The position numbers and the translations under genes are program-made. Shown in pieces: positions 9,659 to 19,178 of a DNA stretch of 41,310 bases (position 1 is its first letter; each line of letters opens with the position of its first letter). Below the pieces are notes generated by a model. It was given only the letters and a program-made list of their open reading frames with translations, was not told the DNA's origin and searched no databases. This DNA is from Bacteroidetes bacterium UBA1947 (GTDB lineage Bacteria; Bacteroidota; Bacteroidia; Chitinophagales; Chitinophagaceae): assembly GCA_002336915.1 (NCBI GenBank), contig DDET01000064.1, forward strand, positions 1-41,310, given 5' to 3'.

Positions 9659-10249
9659 TCAAGCTATCAACTTCTCCATCAGCATCGCTTTCACCGCCGG
9701 CCACTCTTCGTCAATGATGCTGAATATCATGGTATTTCTATGGCTGCCATCGGGGCGCAGGCGTTCCTTGCGCATCAGCCCTTCGTACACAGCACCTATC
9801 TTTTGTATCGCCGCACGGCTGCGTATATTGGTTTCATTTGTCTGGAACTGTACCCTCACTGTCTTCAGTTTTTCAAAGCAGTGCGTTAGCAGTAGCAATT
9901 TGCATTCCGTGTTATACCCTGTTCCCCAGTATTCTGGGTCGTACCATGTCCAGCCTATCTCCAGTTTATGGTGCTCGGGAAAGATGTTGTGGAAAAAGGT
10001 GCTCCCTATTATTTTACCGCTTAGCTTGTCTATTACAGTGAACGGATAGATTTCGCCGGTGCCCCTTTTCAATATTGCGCTTTTCAAGTGCGTCATCAGG
10101 GCCTCCTTATCATCACCGCGCAGCGACATATGTTGCCATATTTCGCGCTTGCTGCCTACCGCCAGCAGTTCCGGTAGGTGGCTGTTGTCTAGTGGCATCA
10201 GCCGTACCCTCTGTCCTTCTATTAGTACGGGGTGTTGTATTGCAAACAT
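9659..10249 (-). CDS. GNAT-family N-acetyltransferase (RimJ/RimL-like)
   Basis: A 196-residue acetyl-CoA-dependent N-acetyltransferase of the RimJ/RimL type (Acetyltransf_3). The acetyl-CoA loop is EYWGTGYNTECK near residue 110, and the later family signature TNETNIRSRAAIQKIGA carries the usual N and S/A residues. The substrate, either a protein N-terminus or a small molecule, cannot be told from sequence. The start ATG at 10249 is followed by MFAIQHPVLIEG, a normal family N-terminus. A TAGCTTTG -7 box lies 19 bp upstream (10269-10276). Confidence 0.88.
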   Translation of the reverse strand: MFAIQHPVLIEGQRVRLMPLDNSHLPELLAVGSKREIWQHMSLRGDDKEALMTHLKSAILKRGTGEIYPFTVIDKLSGKIIGSTFFHNIFPEHHKLEIGWTWYDPEYWGTGYNTECKLLLLTHCFEKLKTVRVQFQTNETNIRSRAAIQKIGAVYEGLMRKERLRPDGSHRNTMIFSIIDEEWPAVKAMLMEKLIA

Positions 10250-10355
10250 ATTTTCACCATTGGTACAGCAAAGCTACTAGCTTTTACTTTTCCCTGCTCA
10301 GAGGTTTTATTACCAATGTGCTAAAATTTTGGGCACGATATGCAGATCGCCGCCG

Positions 10356-10580
10356 CTACCTGGGACCAAGTTGTTCTTTGGTCAGGCCTGTCTGCAGTTC
10401 CGTTTGTAGTTTCTTTGCCTTTGTATAAGCTTCTTGCTCGTTTGGGGCATCTATGGTGGCGGTCAGCATTGCGCCTGTTGGTCCGTCGTATGCGCTGTCT
10501 GTGGGTGTCGCCTCATGTAGGGGTGCGCGTTCCAGCGATATCATTTCTTTGTTCTCGAAAATCACCAGGTATTTTGGCAT
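10356..10580 (-). CDS. Small hypothetical protein (74 aa)
   Basis: I do not recognise the family. The 74-residue protein has a beta-strand-like start (MPKYLVIFENKE) and a helix rich in A, K and E at the end (DAPNEQEAYTKAKKLQTELQ). It is soluble, with no cysteines. It lies 45 bp downstream of the DUF983 gene on the same strand, so the two may share a transcript. The A+T-rich sequence just before the ATG and the lack of an overlapping better frame support it as a real gene. Confidence 0.6.
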   Translation of the reverse strand: MPKYLVIFENKEMISLERAPLHEATPTDSAYDGPTGAMLTATIDAPNEQEAYTKAKKLQTELQTGLTKEQLGPR

Positions 10581-10625
10581 GATATAGTATTTCCAGATTT
10601 TACTATAAAATCTGTACCAAGAGCC

Positions 10626-11015
10626 TCACTTTCCTCCACCAAAACTGGCGAACAGGTACAAATAGATGATGCGTGAGTAACGCATAAGCCAGGGCTGCAA
10701 TATAACCACTACACAGGTACTGGTCAGCAGGAAGTAATAGAAGCTGTAGTCTTTGTAGCTGAGGCCGAAGATGGGCCAATACCATACCAGGTTGAGGAAA
10801 AGCAAACTCACCGTTAATGCATAGTTGATGCCCCCGCCATTATTGCTCTCGTGTTTCATTTTGTAGCCGCATTCACTGCAGTTATCCGCCATTGACAGGC
10901 ATTTTCCCAGCGGAAGGACACTTTTGTTGACAAACACCCGCCCTTTGTGGCAATTCGGGCACTTCATGCCCAGCAATCCTGATATCGCCGATGGTTTTTT
11001 GTCGCTTGAGCCCAT
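10626..11015 (-). CDS. DUF983-family membrane protein
   Basis: A 129-residue protein with the DUF983 layout: an N-terminal zinc-ribbon-like part with CPNC (MKCPNCHKGRVF) and CSEC (DNCSECGYKMKH), then two membrane segments (YALTVSLLFLNLVWYWPIFGL and YYFLLTSTCVVVILQP) and a short aromatic tail. The family is widespread in Bacteroidota and Alphaproteobacteria and has no settled function. A TATCTTTG -7 box at 11035-11042 lies 19 bp before the ATG. Confidence 0.88.
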   Translation of the reverse strand: MGSSDKKPSAISGLLGMKCPNCHKGRVFVNKSVLPLGKCLSMADNCSECGYKMKHESNNGGGINYALTVSLLFLNLVWYWPIFGLSYKDYSFYYFLLTSTCVVVILQPWLMRYSRIIYLYLFASFGGGK

Positions 11016-11182
11016 AAAAACTGTTTTAAAGCTGCAAAGATAGAAAAAGATACAACCTGTGCTTAAGTGCCAAAGCTAAAGCCAAATAAATAATGGTATA
11101 AATTATTAATTCTTCAAAAAAAATTGTTTTTTCGCACTTACTTACATTATTTAAACATTTGTTTTCATTCAAACACACAGAC

Positions 11183-11710
11183 ATGAAAAAATTAGCTTTT
11201 ACTCTTCTTTCTTTTCTACTGGTACAGCAGGTGGAAGCCCAGCAAAGTGCTTGTGCTGCTAATTTCAAGCCCGACATTTCTTTTTATAAGGATGGTTTGG
11301 CATGGATAGAACCATATGCATGGAAGAATGTAGGCGTTTCATTAGGCAGTGTTGGCGGTATGCCCGTTATCAGCCGCCAGGATATGGAAGGGGTTTTGAA
11401 GACTTCATGGAATTCATCACAAAGGTGCTATGACCCGGCTTGCATTAAAACACTGTTAGGTGTTGATGGTTGGAGTGGTTCTGAATGGAGCCTGGTACTT
11501 TTTGACCAGGACGACTATACTTATATGGATGCAGTAACCTCAACCGGCCTCTCAGACTATAATGCCGACTTTACCTATAAGTACAAGATAGATGATGTAA
11601 AAGTGAATTTCAATAATGGCAAAATAGCGCATAAAGAGCTGCACCAGCAGATACGGAAAAACACCATCGATCCTGCACACAGGCGTACGTTAAAAATATG
11701 CGGTAGCTAA
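11183..11710 (+). CDS. Hypothetical secreted protein
   Basis: A 175-residue protein with a signal peptide (MKKLAFTLLSFLLVQQVEAQ) and a mature part containing several W, Y and D residues and two to three cysteines (QSACAANF, QRCYDPACIKT). I do not recognise the family. The ATG at 11183 is preferred over one at 11159 because it begins directly with the signal peptide and has an A-rich upstream region. The gene is monocistronic with its own terminator. The cysteines could form disulfides in the periplasm. Confidence 0.7.
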   Translation: MKKLAFTLLSFLLVQQVEAQQSACAANFKPDISFYKDGLAWIEPYAWKNVGVSLGSVGGMPVISRQDMEGVLKTSWNSSQRCYDPACIKTLLGVDGWSGSEWSLVLFDQDDYTYMDAVTSTGLSDYNADFTYKYKIDDVKVNFNNGKIAHKELHQQIRKNTIDPAHRRTLKICGS

Positions 11711-11748
11711 AGATATTTGTAAGCACCCTGATCGGGTAAATATTATAT

Positions 11749-11782
11749 AAAAAAAGCGTCCCTATTGAGGGGACGCTTTTTT
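11749..11782. terminator. Bidirectional Rho-independent terminator
   Basis: AAAGCGTCCC pairs with GGGACGCTTT around TATTGAG, with an A-run on one side and a T-run on the other. It sits between the converging genes ending at 11710 and 11785. Confidence 0.9.
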
Positions 11783-11784
11783 CT

Positions 11785-12642
11785 TTAGGCTGCCCTCAGT
11801 CTCCAGGTAGTTTGTATCTTACCCGCAGCCCGCATTCTTTCTATCATGCCGGGCGGTGCGGTTTCCATCAATTTGGGCACCCCTGCTAGTTTGGTATAGT
11901 CCACTTCTGCTTCTTTTTCTAATACCAAGCCTTGCTGCTCGAAAAAAGCCCTTGCCGCATCAAAGCTGTCAAATTTGTTCTCTTCTATATTATGTTGTGC
12001 AAAGAATTTTTTTTCCTTTTCGGTCGAATTCATCTCTTCGTCCAGCCAGGGAGCTCTGATGTAAATATCGGCTGTTATCCAGCAGCCCCCTCTTTGCTTT
12101 AGTATTTTATGAATGCTATGGCACAACTTTATTTTCTCTTCTTCATTAAGGTACATAAGCAAACCCTCATTCACGATGGCTATAGGCCCATCCTCAAAGC
12201 GAGAGATCACGGCATCGAATGCAGCCTCATCTACTGCATTAAGCGACAGGAGTTCCAGCTTTCCTTTCAAGGGGTCGGCTTCTTTTTGCAGTGTTTCTAC
12301 AAATTGTTGTTTCAATGCTATCACATCAGGCAGGTCAGTATCTATGTAGTGTATGGCTGCTTTGCTTGCCATATCCAGCCCGCGGAACGAATATCCGGAC
12401 GACAGTTCCAGTATATTTTTGATGCCAGGTCCTTCCAGCAATTGGTCTATACTTCGGTACCTGCTCTCAAAGTGTATCACCCTTCCCCAGAAACGCGCAT
12501 CCCTGCCTGTCACGTCAAATAGTTCTGGTTCTCCTTCCGGCATTAGTTTGGCAGCTTCTTTTGCAAATGGAATGCTGGTCATTCCCCTTATCAGCATCAG
12601 CGACTTTGCCGACGGGCTGATGCTGCTATAGTCTTTCTCCAT
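11785..12642 (-). CDS. Class I SAM methyltransferase, leucine carboxyl methyltransferase (LCM) family
   Basis: A 285-residue S-adenosylmethionine-dependent O-methyltransferase of the LCM / PPM1 / TcmP type. Visible landmarks are the SAM-binding loop ILELSSGYSFRG (about residue 75), the acidic ribose contact YIDTDLPDVI (about 98), and IVNEGLLMYL (about 155), a family signature before the cap region. The true acceptor is unknown; bacterial members are tied to polyketide and other small-molecule methylation. No biosynthetic cluster is near. The 71-residue zinc-ribbon gene lies 52 bp upstream on the same strand. Confidence 0.85.
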   Translation of the reverse strand: MEKDYSSISPSAKSLMLIRGMTSIPFAKEAAKLMPEGEPELFDVTGRDARFWGRVIHFESRYRSIDQLLEGPGIKNILELSSGYSFRGLDMASKAAIHYIDTDLPDVIALKQQFVETLQKEADPLKGKLELLSLNAVDEAAFDAVISRFEDGPIAIVNEGLLMYLNEEEKIKLCHSIHKILKQRGGCWITADIYIRAPWLDEEMNSTEKEKKFFAQHNIEENKFDSFDAARAFFEQQGLVLEKEAEVDYTKLAGVPKLMETAPPGMIERMRAAGKIQTTWRLRAA

Positions 12643-12694
12643 GCTTTGTGTCTTTTATTGATCTGCTAATAGTAATGTTATCCGGATGCAGGTA

Positions 12695-12910
12695 CTATTC
12701 CTTCTCCTCATCCGGTACAAACCACTCTACATGTCCGCAGGATGCGCATATATAGCAATCTGCCGGGTTGGGTGCAAAAGTGAAGACATTCACGGGTTCT
12801 ATCCTTGAATAGCTCCTATGGAAAATATTGTTTCCGCAGTGCCCGCATTTTATTTCTTTGTCCTTTACTGTATAGGATAGTGCTTCGGTTTCTTTTTTAA
12901 AGATGCTCAT
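12695..12910 (-). CDS. Small zinc-ribbon protein (71 aa)
   Basis: A 71-residue protein with two CxxC knuckles, KCGHCGN (about residues 22-25) and ICASCGH (about 55-58). The 30-odd residue spacing is right for a zinc ribbon, and the protein ends in an acidic tail. Related short proteins are common in Bacteroidota and are uncharacterised. It is divergent from the gene at 12988. Confidence 0.72.
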   Translation of the reverse strand: MSIFKKETEALSYTVKDKEIKCGHCGNNIFHRSYSRIEPVNVFTFAPNPADCYICASCGHVEWFVPDEEKE

Positions 12911-12987
12911 CCTTTTTTTATAAATTTAAAGAATACCCGGGAGAGTAATTTATTTCGCGGGGCAATTATTTTGTTAAAAGATACAAA

Positions 12988-14019
12988 ATGAACCATAAAC
13001 TAAAATATCCTGTTCTTATTCTTTCATTGCTAGGTATTTATCTTCTCCCGACTGCTTCCCGGGCGCAAAATGCGGAGTTACATACAAACGTTTCTTCATC
13101 ACGAGCGGATAATAAATCCGTAGCGCCCTCCAAAGAGCTGCTTGCCAGGATATCCCTTTCTCAGAAAATGACGAGGCTCAATTATGAGCAGAAGTTTGAT
13201 TCTATTATTATACTTGGCCGCAACTTGCCATTCCGCGATTCCCTGTATTTGTATGGCGTCGAAGAGTTCCTTGCCATAGCTTATTTTGAAAAGGGTAATA
13301 CATCCAAAGGCTTTAAGTATCTGGCAAAAGCTATAGAGAATGATGATTTTGAGGATATAGAAAATGTACGATATCTGTTGAAAAAATACAAGCTCGATTC
13401 TAACAAAGCGTATAAAGATATCATTAAGAACTTCGACAATCTGCATGACAAATATATCGGTCGTCTAAACGGTAAAGTTATGAAAGGCTGTCTCGAGATA
13501 TATTATACTGACTCCCGTACGCGTTGGGTTTGGTTAGGTATCGATGATTCCCTTATCAAATTGCACGCTGATCTTGTTAGGTACATGAGCGATACTATGA
13601 ATGTAACGGCAATGGAAAAGCTTATGGCCAGGATCGGACGTTATCCCGGTATTAATGATATTGGTAAATCTTTTCTCGCCAATTTCAGCTATATTATAGA
13701 ACATTTTGCTTCGCGGCTCAATCGTGACACGCTATATGCCTACCTCAAAGCTGCAACATTAAATGGACAAATTCCCAACTGGTACGGCCCTGCTGTTCTA
13801 GATAAAATGGCATTCAATCATCCACAACCACTTATATACGGTGAATATGGCGATTCCGGCGACTATACCGACGACGGCACCTACATTATGGAGCCAATAG
13901 CTGATATAGAACACGTAGACCGGCGCCGCGCAGAATTTCTTTTACCTCCGCTTTATACCAGGAAGGAAACACAGAAATGTATCTTACCTAAGGGCTACGA
14001 CCCGGCCACGCAGAAATAG
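12988..14019 (+). CDS. Hypothetical secreted protein (343 aa)
   Basis: A 343-residue exported protein with a signal peptide at residues 1-26 (LILSLLGIYLLPTASRAQ). The mature part is mostly alpha-helical in appearance. A stretch near residues 75-125 (EEFLAIAYFEKGNTSKGFKY) resembles a TPR-like helix pair. I do not recognise the C-terminal 200 residues, and no catalytic motif is visible. It is probably periplasmic and monocistronic. Confidence 0.7.
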   Translation: MNHKLKYPVLILSLLGIYLLPTASRAQNAELHTNVSSSRADNKSVAPSKELLARISLSQKMTRLNYEQKFDSIIILGRNLPFRDSLYLYGVEEFLAIAYFEKGNTSKGFKYLAKAIENDDFEDIENVRYLLKKYKLDSNKAYKDIIKNFDNLHDKYIGRLNGKVMKGCLEIYYTDSRTRWVWLGIDDSLIKLHADLVRYMSDTMNVTAMEKLMARIGRYPGINDIGKSFLANFSYIIEHFASRLNRDTLYAYLKAATLNGQIPNWYGPAVLDKMAFNHPQPLIYGEYGDSGDYTDDGTYIMEPIADIEHVDRRRAEFLLPPLYTRKETQKCILPKGYDPATQK

Positions 14020-14101
14020 CCCTTTTGGCATTTTTACGTTTAACTGACTAAAGTCATCATAGGGGTTGACTACCGTCATAGTGTGTGCTTCAGCCGCTGC
14101 A

Positions 14102-14109
14102 TATTTTTG
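14102..14109 (+). promoter_or_regulatory. Putative -7 box
   Basis: TATTTTTG matches TAnnTTTG exactly, 32 bp before the ATG of the EGF-like lipoprotein gene. No good -33 box is seen at the usual distance. Confidence 0.4.
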
Positions 14110-14141
14110 TCGTACAATTATAACCACAAAAACAACGGTAT

Positions 14142-14567
14142 ATGATACGTACAATTGCCTTAGCCGCATTATTTACAATGTCAATTTTCACGCTTACTAT
14201 ATACACATCTTGTACCAAAGATAAATGTGCGGATATTACCTGTCAGCATGGTGGCACATGTAAAAGTGGTTCCTGCAATTGTCCCTCAGGCTATTCGGGT
14301 ACGCGTTGCGAAACACAGACTTGTGCTGTAAATAGCACTGCACAGGTGCAATTCAGCAATCGCTCGGCAAGCAGCACCTATAGTGTCGTATGGGATGGCT
14401 CGGTAATGGAAACCCTCGCTCCCGGGGTAACAAGCGAATTTTTTACTGTTGCCGCAGGCGAGCATACCCTCGAGTTTAAGTATGCTAATGGTTCTACCAG
14501 CGCCTGTTCCCTAAGCACCCCAAACCTGGCACAATGTTCATCAATGGTGTATTGGTGCAGCAACTAG
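14142..14567 (+). CDS. EGF-like domain lipoprotein
   Basis: A 141-residue lipoprotein (lipobox YTSC, cysteine at residue 24). Directly after it comes an EGF-like module: CADITCQHGGTCKSGSCNC, then PSGYSGTRCE, with the normal six-cysteine order C-C-C-C-C-C. The remaining 85 residues form a beta-sandwich-like domain with four more cysteines (CAVN, ACSL, QCSS, WCSN). Bacterial EGF modules of this kind occur on Bacteroidota surface proteins and probably mediate protein contacts. The gene ends 5 bp before the end of the oppositely oriented nuclease gene. Confidence 0.78.
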   Translation: MIRTIALAALFTMSIFTLTIYTSCTKDKCADITCQHGGTCKSGSCNCPSGYSGTRCETQTCAVNSTAQVQFSNRSASSTYSVVWDGSVMETLAPGVTSEFFTVAAGEHTLEFKYANGSTSACSLSTPNLAQCSSMVYWCSN

Positions 14568-14572
14568 GTGTT

Positions 14573-15334
14573 TTAAGACTTGAATATGGATTCCAATATA
14601 GCGGCAAGCCTTATACCGCTATACACTATCTGTTTCTTTATCACCACTGCATATTTGCTTTCGTAGGCCTGGCCTATTTCGTGGTGTTTAAAGTTGTATA
14701 TCTCACTAAGATATGCTCTCGATTCGTTCATCCAGTCAACAAATGACCCTTGCTTTATTTTGGCAATGGCATCCGGTTTTAGTTTATTGTAGTATGCTTT
14801 GCAGTCCTCAAGGCTTATTCTTTGGTCATGGATTATCTCGCTGTCCCATACCGCATGTAAGTTTGTGGTTTTGGCCATGGTGAACGCATCTACTGTATTT
14901 CCTCCCTTATCACTTCCGTAGCCGGAATGCAATGGTTGCCCCAGGTCGCCCATCAAATGGAAAAGAATGCAGATGTCCCTTTTTACCTTCTCGTCGGGCA
15001 TGCTGCCATAACTCTTTAGTTCGTTGCTGGTAGCGTTCAATGCCCATATGATATTGGCAGTATCCGAGGGTTTGTATTCCTGGCCTTTCTCGATGTTGAT
15101 ATAATGCCATGGCTTCATATAGTCATTGGCACGGTCACCTTTTATTTCGTCCATCCAGGTGCCTGCCTGTTCTATGCTCATTTTGCCCAGGTAATGTTTT
15201 ACCTTTTGCTGTGTCGCGGGCGCCAGCAATTGATAGGCTATGTCAGCCACCATTTCGTGCCCTTCATGCCCCCAGGCGAATAATGAATTAGATACGACAT
15301 TTGCCAGCAGGCATATCAGCAGGAACCTTTTCAT
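14573..15334 (-). CDS. S1/P1-type zinc nuclease, secreted
   Basis: A 253-residue secreted nuclease of the S1/P1 family, expected to degrade single-stranded DNA or RNA with a tri-zinc centre. The signal peptide ends just before W-G-H, so the mature enzyme begins with the Trp that supplies a zinc ligand in this family. Other ligand regions are WHYIN, HLMGDLGQPLHSGYGSDKGGN and NLHAVWDSEII. Length is normal. The ATG at 15334 starts directly at the signal peptide (MKRFLLICLLANVV). Confidence 0.92.
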   Translation of the reverse strand: MKRFLLICLLANVVSNSLFAWGHEGHEMVADIAYQLLAPATQQKVKHYLGKMSIEQAGTWMDEIKGDRANDYMKPWHYINIEKGQEYKPSDTANIIWALNATSNELKSYGSMPDEKVKRDICILFHLMGDLGQPLHSGYGSDKGGNTVDAFTMAKTTNLHAVWDSEIIHDQRISLEDCKAYYNKLKPDAIAKIKQGSFVDWMNESRAYLSEIYNFKHHEIGQAYESKYAVVIKKQIVYSGIRLAAILESIFKS

Positions 15335-15691
15335 AATTAGAACATTTAGCAATTAAAGCGGCAAACTTAGGCATTGCCCTGCAAAGAATAGGTTTTTCGA
15401 TATTATCTAAACCTTATCAGTCAATATATCTTTTCATGATGGGGCGATGCTTCCTGAAATAGTATTTCTTAATAGCAAAGCTTACCAAAAAGACGAGCGG
15501 CGTGCAAAATGTTAAGCTTAAGTTGGTGTTCCTGCGCCGGGCTTTTAATCTCATGCTATCTAATAAAACTATTTGTATGCCGGTTTAAAGCAGGACTAAA
15601 ATGGCATTTTCTATATGTTTTGTCTAGCCGCTATACAAAAAAAATAAACCGGGGTAATTGCCCGGTTTACCTGGTATGCTTTCGCCTCCGT
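15335..15691. other. Intergenic region
   Basis: No gene with family features was seen. The region holds the terminator of the leftward gene ending at 15692 (15637-15669) and the upstream region of the nuclease gene. One open frame crosses it but shows no recognisable domain. Confidence 0.4.
15637..15669 (-). terminator. Rho-independent terminator
   Basis: TAAACCGGG pairs with CCCGGTTTA around GTAATTG. On the minus strand the hairpin is followed by a T-run (A-run at 15637-15644 on the plus strand). It ends the gene 15692-17293. Confidence 0.88.
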
Positions 15692-17293
15692 CTATTTAAC
15701 GATCGCAAACCTTGCGTTAAAAGCAGTGCTGCTGCCCCATATCTGTAAAAAATAGTTTCCGCTTGGCAATGTGCTTACATTAACCGGGATATTATTCGCT
15801 CCCTGTATCGCCATAAGATTAAATGAATACACTTCTTTGCCCATCATGTCAAGGACCTTTCCGTTCAGTTTTGTTTGTCCCGCCGCGGCAAAGCTGAGCC
15901 ATATTTGCTCGTTCGCAGGGTTGGGGTAGAGCTGCACATCCTTTGCGGCCACTACGCCTGTTATCCTCGTGGGCATGAACTCGGCATCGTACATGCTGAT
16001 ATGGTTATCGTTCCATAAAAAGGCGGGTTTTCCCGTCTGTGCCATGTTAACGTCCATACGTGGCCATACTGCGGTATTAATGGCACTTGTCGCATTGCGA
16101 TAGTTTGCCATCTCGATCGTTGGTGCTGTCGTTTGCGTTGATGTGACCGTTTTAGCAACATAGGGAAGTGAATTGTCTACCGCATTGTAAAAGGTAAACA
16201 GGAATTTGTCTGCCAAAGGATCGTATACACCATATGGGTACATCTGCTTACCTGGCGCATCCGATATAGTAAAGCCATTGTTGAACGTCGGTGCATGGTT
16301 GATTACTGAGTCTGCCACACGACCCATAACGTCTATATCGCCTGCTGCGGCCTTGTACTCATAGCTAACTATTGCCCTGATATCATAAATGCCTGGCCCT
16401 ATATTACCGGCTGCTTGTGATAAGGTTATACTTGGGTTGCGGTAGCTGCTGTCGTTTAGGCCTATTGTTATAGGCCCCCAGTTTAGGGGCAGGGTGCCGT
16501 CGTCCGGGTACATAAAAGCTGCTTTCACCGCACCGAAGGTGTCACCGTGGTACCTGTATTCATCCCAGGCTATGCCCAGTCTTCCGTATGATGAAGACGT
16601 TGCCGAGCCAATGGATGCACTCACGTGTCGTATTTCATTTAATGTGCCATAAAGCGATATCCGGTTCAGCGCCATGCCGCCATCATTATCCGTAAATACA
16701 ATAATAGAATCCGAGGGTCCCGCTTTTGCAGCTACCACCGACAAAGTATAGGGTGCAGCTCCGCTGCTCTTGTCTCTTGTGTCTGTAGCCAGGCTTAGCG
16801 AGGTATATCCTCTGTGGTATGGGTCATAAACGGCGTGCTTTTCAAGATACATAGCATAGCCTGTGTTGGAGTTTAGGTTGAAGGTGTCTATGGCAAGGCT
16901 AACAGTATCTGTACCGCCGCTGGTGTCCACATAGCTGCGCGCGGTAAAGAGCTTGAATGTGGTTGAGTCATTGCCTGCTGCCACGATATCAAATGCAGTA
17001 AGCCTGTAATTACCGGGCAGTGGCGCGGCGTATACAAAAGTATCCCAGGTCTGTCCCATATCTGTCGAGCTTAGGATCTCCCATTTGTTGGTCACACCTC
17101 CCGGTGTTGGCGCTACTGTCCTGTAAACGTATATAGTGCCGTCAAAAGCCGTACTCACTTTTTCGCTTCGGCAATAGTTTCCTGCTACAGGGTTTATCGT
17201 GATATCATTACTCCACGTCGGTTTATTTTGTGCATAACACTGCACGAACAAGAATGAAAATAACAAGCCTGCGACTAGATTCTTTAATTTCAT
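15692..17293 (-). CDS. Secreted protein with T9SS sorting domain, probable beta-propeller
   Basis: A 533-residue exported protein. The signal peptide is MKLKNLVAGLLFSFLFVQCYAQ. The central part (about 25-420) has repeated beta-strand segments resembling BNR/sialidase-type propeller repeats (for instance STDMGQTWDTF). The last 80 residues form a T9SS sorting domain (VQLYPNPANEQIWLSF, GKEVYSF, PSGNYFLQIWG). No sialidase catalytic triad was identified, so no enzyme activity is claimed. The upstream in-frame extension to 17329 would put sequence ahead of the signal peptide, so the ATG at 17293 is chosen. Confidence 0.83.
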   Translation of the reverse strand: MKLKNLVAGLLFSFLFVQCYAQNKPTWSNDITINPVAGNYCRSEKVSTAFDGTIYVYRTVAPTPGGVTNKWEILSSTDMGQTWDTFVYAAPLPGNYRLTAFDIVAAGNDSTTFKLFTARSYVDTSGGTDTVSLAIDTFNLNSNTGYAMYLEKHAVYDPYHRGYTSLSLATDTRDKSSGAAPYTLSVVAAKAGPSDSIIVFTDNDGGMALNRISLYGTLNEIRHVSASIGSATSSSYGRLGIAWDEYRYHGDTFGAVKAAFMYPDDGTLPLNWGPITIGLNDSSYRNPSITLSQAAGNIGPGIYDIRAIVSYEYKAAAGDIDVMGRVADSVINHAPTFNNGFTISDAPGKQMYPYGVYDPLADKFLFTFYNAVDNSLPYVAKTVTSTQTTAPTIEMANYRNATSAINTAVWPRMDVNMAQTGKPAFLWNDNHISMYDAEFMPTRITGVVAAKDVQLYPNPANEQIWLSFAAAGQTKLNGKVLDMMGKEVYSFNLMAIQGANNIPVNVSTLPSGNYFLQIWGSSTAFNARFAIVK

Positions 17294-17447
17294 GTTGTAA
17301 GATTTGACGCAAATTACCATGCAGCCCAAAGCGCTTACACGCCGGCTAGTACTTGGTCGGGTATTTTTAGAATTTGGTTATTTTTAGCCCGTTTCTGGCA
17401 GCTTATTCTTCCGTCCCGAAGATGGAATAGATAAGATATCGAAGCCC

Positions 17448-19115
17448 TTATTCGAGTACAAATGGGATCACCGAGATGTCTGTACCCGCTGTAGTACCAA
17501 GGAAGTAAGTGCCGCTGCTTAAGGCCTCCACCTTGACTGGAAGGTCGTGTGGCCCGGCGCTCATGCTTTCATAGTGTTGCCTGGCCACAGTTTTTCCGCT
17601 TATGTCGGTTATTCGCAGGTCTACTTCGCTTGCCTTTGTAAGCTCAAGCCTTAGGCGCGCGTTATCATGTGCCGGGTTGGGGTAGAGAACGCCATTTAAA
17701 CTACTCTCATTTACCTCGGTCACTGCGCTTGCATCTACTGTATGGAATGTATATAGTTCCACTCCATAAGCAGCATCGTAGTTGGCCATATAGAAGACTG
17801 AGTCATTGAAAACCTCGAAGTTCCTGGTATTAAAACTGTCCAGCGCATCAGCCACTGGCGTACCTGTCGGGCTAAGGATAGCTGTGCCCGCATTTGTTCC
17901 GTCTGTTACCCACAGTTGGCTTCCGTTTACAGAATCCGATGCCATGAAATACAGTTTATGGTGGTAGTCACGCAGGCTGTGATGACCGCTGCCTGTTCCC
18001 ACATTGCCTATATTGTGCACAAGCTGGGTACCTGTTTCAGTACCGTCTGTGACCCATAACTGACCGCTATTGAAGCTTGTAGCCGTACGGAAATACAACT
18101 TGCCCATCGCGGCTGTAAATTCCCCCGGGTTTGAGTTGCCGGCAGCGGCATTAATATCCTTTAGCATTGCAGTACCCGCACTCGTGCCGTTCGAGGTCCA
18201 TGGTTCTATACCATTGGTCCCGTCATCTGCCGCGAAGAACAATTTGCCATTGTAAACACTTATAGAAGACGGGTTTGAAGCGCTGCCGCCCGGGTTAATG
18301 TCTTTAACACGCGTAGTGCCTGCAGCAGTACCGTCGCTCTGCCAAAGCTCAAAGTCCAGGTTATTGTCCGCTGCTGCAAAGTAGAACTTCCCATTAAAAG
18401 CCACCTTCGGCCCCGGGTAGCTGTCACTGCTTGTATTAATGTCCAACAGCATATTGGTACCGCCCGGCGTTCCGTCAGTCACCCAGACCTCTTTTCCATG
18501 TGTTGCATCGGTTGCGGTAAAGTAGAGTTTGTTGTTGTACACGATGTAATCCTGCGGGTACGAGTCGCCTATGCCTGTGTTGATATCTTTCAGCATTACA
18601 GTACCGGCCGCAGTACCATCACTTACCCAAAGCTCCTTACCATTCACGCCATCATCCGCAGTGAAGTAAAGTTTGTTGTTATACTCACTCGATGAGCCAT
18701 CTATATTAAAGGAGTAGTCATAAACGTCTATTGCTTTAAGCATTACTGTACCCGCACCCGTTCCGTCGCTCACCCATAGCTTATTCTGTGCAGGGCCTGA
18801 AGTCGATGTATCAGCAGAGACAAATACTTTGCCATTCACCGCCATCAGTTTGCCGATATTGCTACCGGTTGCCCCCGGCACTATATCTTTTACCATTTGC
18901 GTACCTGCCGCAGTGCCGTTACTGGCCCATAGCTCAGTGCCATGTACTCCGTCGTTGGCCACGAAGAAGAGCTTGTTGTTTGCAATAGCATATGATGTAT
19001 AGCCATTATTTGCAGCATTGGGATTTATGTCTTTGAACAGCTGGGGTGTCTGTGCTTGCAGACCACCTGCAGCTAGCAGAATGCAAAGCAGCAGCGACGA
19101 TGACTTTTTGTGCAT
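17448..19115 (-). CDS. ELWxxDGT-repeat secreted protein with T9SS tail
   Basis: A 555-residue exported protein (signal MHKKSSSLLLCILLAAGGLQAQ). It has eight ELWxxDGT-type repeats, seen as TELWASNGT, NKLWVSDGT, KELWVSDGT, KEVWVTDGT, FELWQSDGT, IEPWTSNGT, GQLWVTDGT and SQLWVTDGT, each followed by AGT or a variant, and separated by beta-strands rich in Y and F (NKLYFTADDGVNG). These should build a propeller. A T9SS-like sorting tail follows (GVLYPNPAHDNARLRLEL, SSGTYFLG). The ligand is unknown. It lies 155 bp upstream of the previous T9SS gene on the same strand. Confidence 0.9.
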   Translation of the reverse strand: MHKKSSSLLLCILLAAGGLQAQTPQLFKDINPNAANNGYTSYAIANNKLFFVANDGVHGTELWASNGTAAGTQMVKDIVPGATGSNIGKLMAVNGKVFVSADTSTSGPAQNKLWVSDGTGAGTVMLKAIDVYDYSFNIDGSSSEYNNKLYFTADDGVNGKELWVSDGTAAGTVMLKDINTGIGDSYPQDYIVYNNKLYFTATDATHGKEVWVTDGTPGGTNMLLDINTSSDSYPGPKVAFNGKFYFAAADNNLDFELWQSDGTAAGTTRVKDINPGGSASNPSSISVYNGKLFFAADDGTNGIEPWTSNGTSAGTAMLKDINAAAGNSNPGEFTAAMGKLYFRTATSFNSGQLWVTDGTETGTQLVHNIGNVGTGSGHHSLRDYHHKLYFMASDSVNGSQLWVTDGTNAGTAILSPTGTPVADALDSFNTRNFEVFNDSVFYMANYDAAYGVELYTFHTVDASAVTEVNESSLNGVLYPNPAHDNARLRLELTKASEVDLRITDISGKTVARQHYESMSAGPHDLPVKVEALSSGTYFLGTTAGTDISVIPFVLE

Positions 19116-19178
19116 AATAGGCTTTTTAAGAATAAGACATCTTAAAGATAAGAAATTGCAGCAACCGGCTTACACATA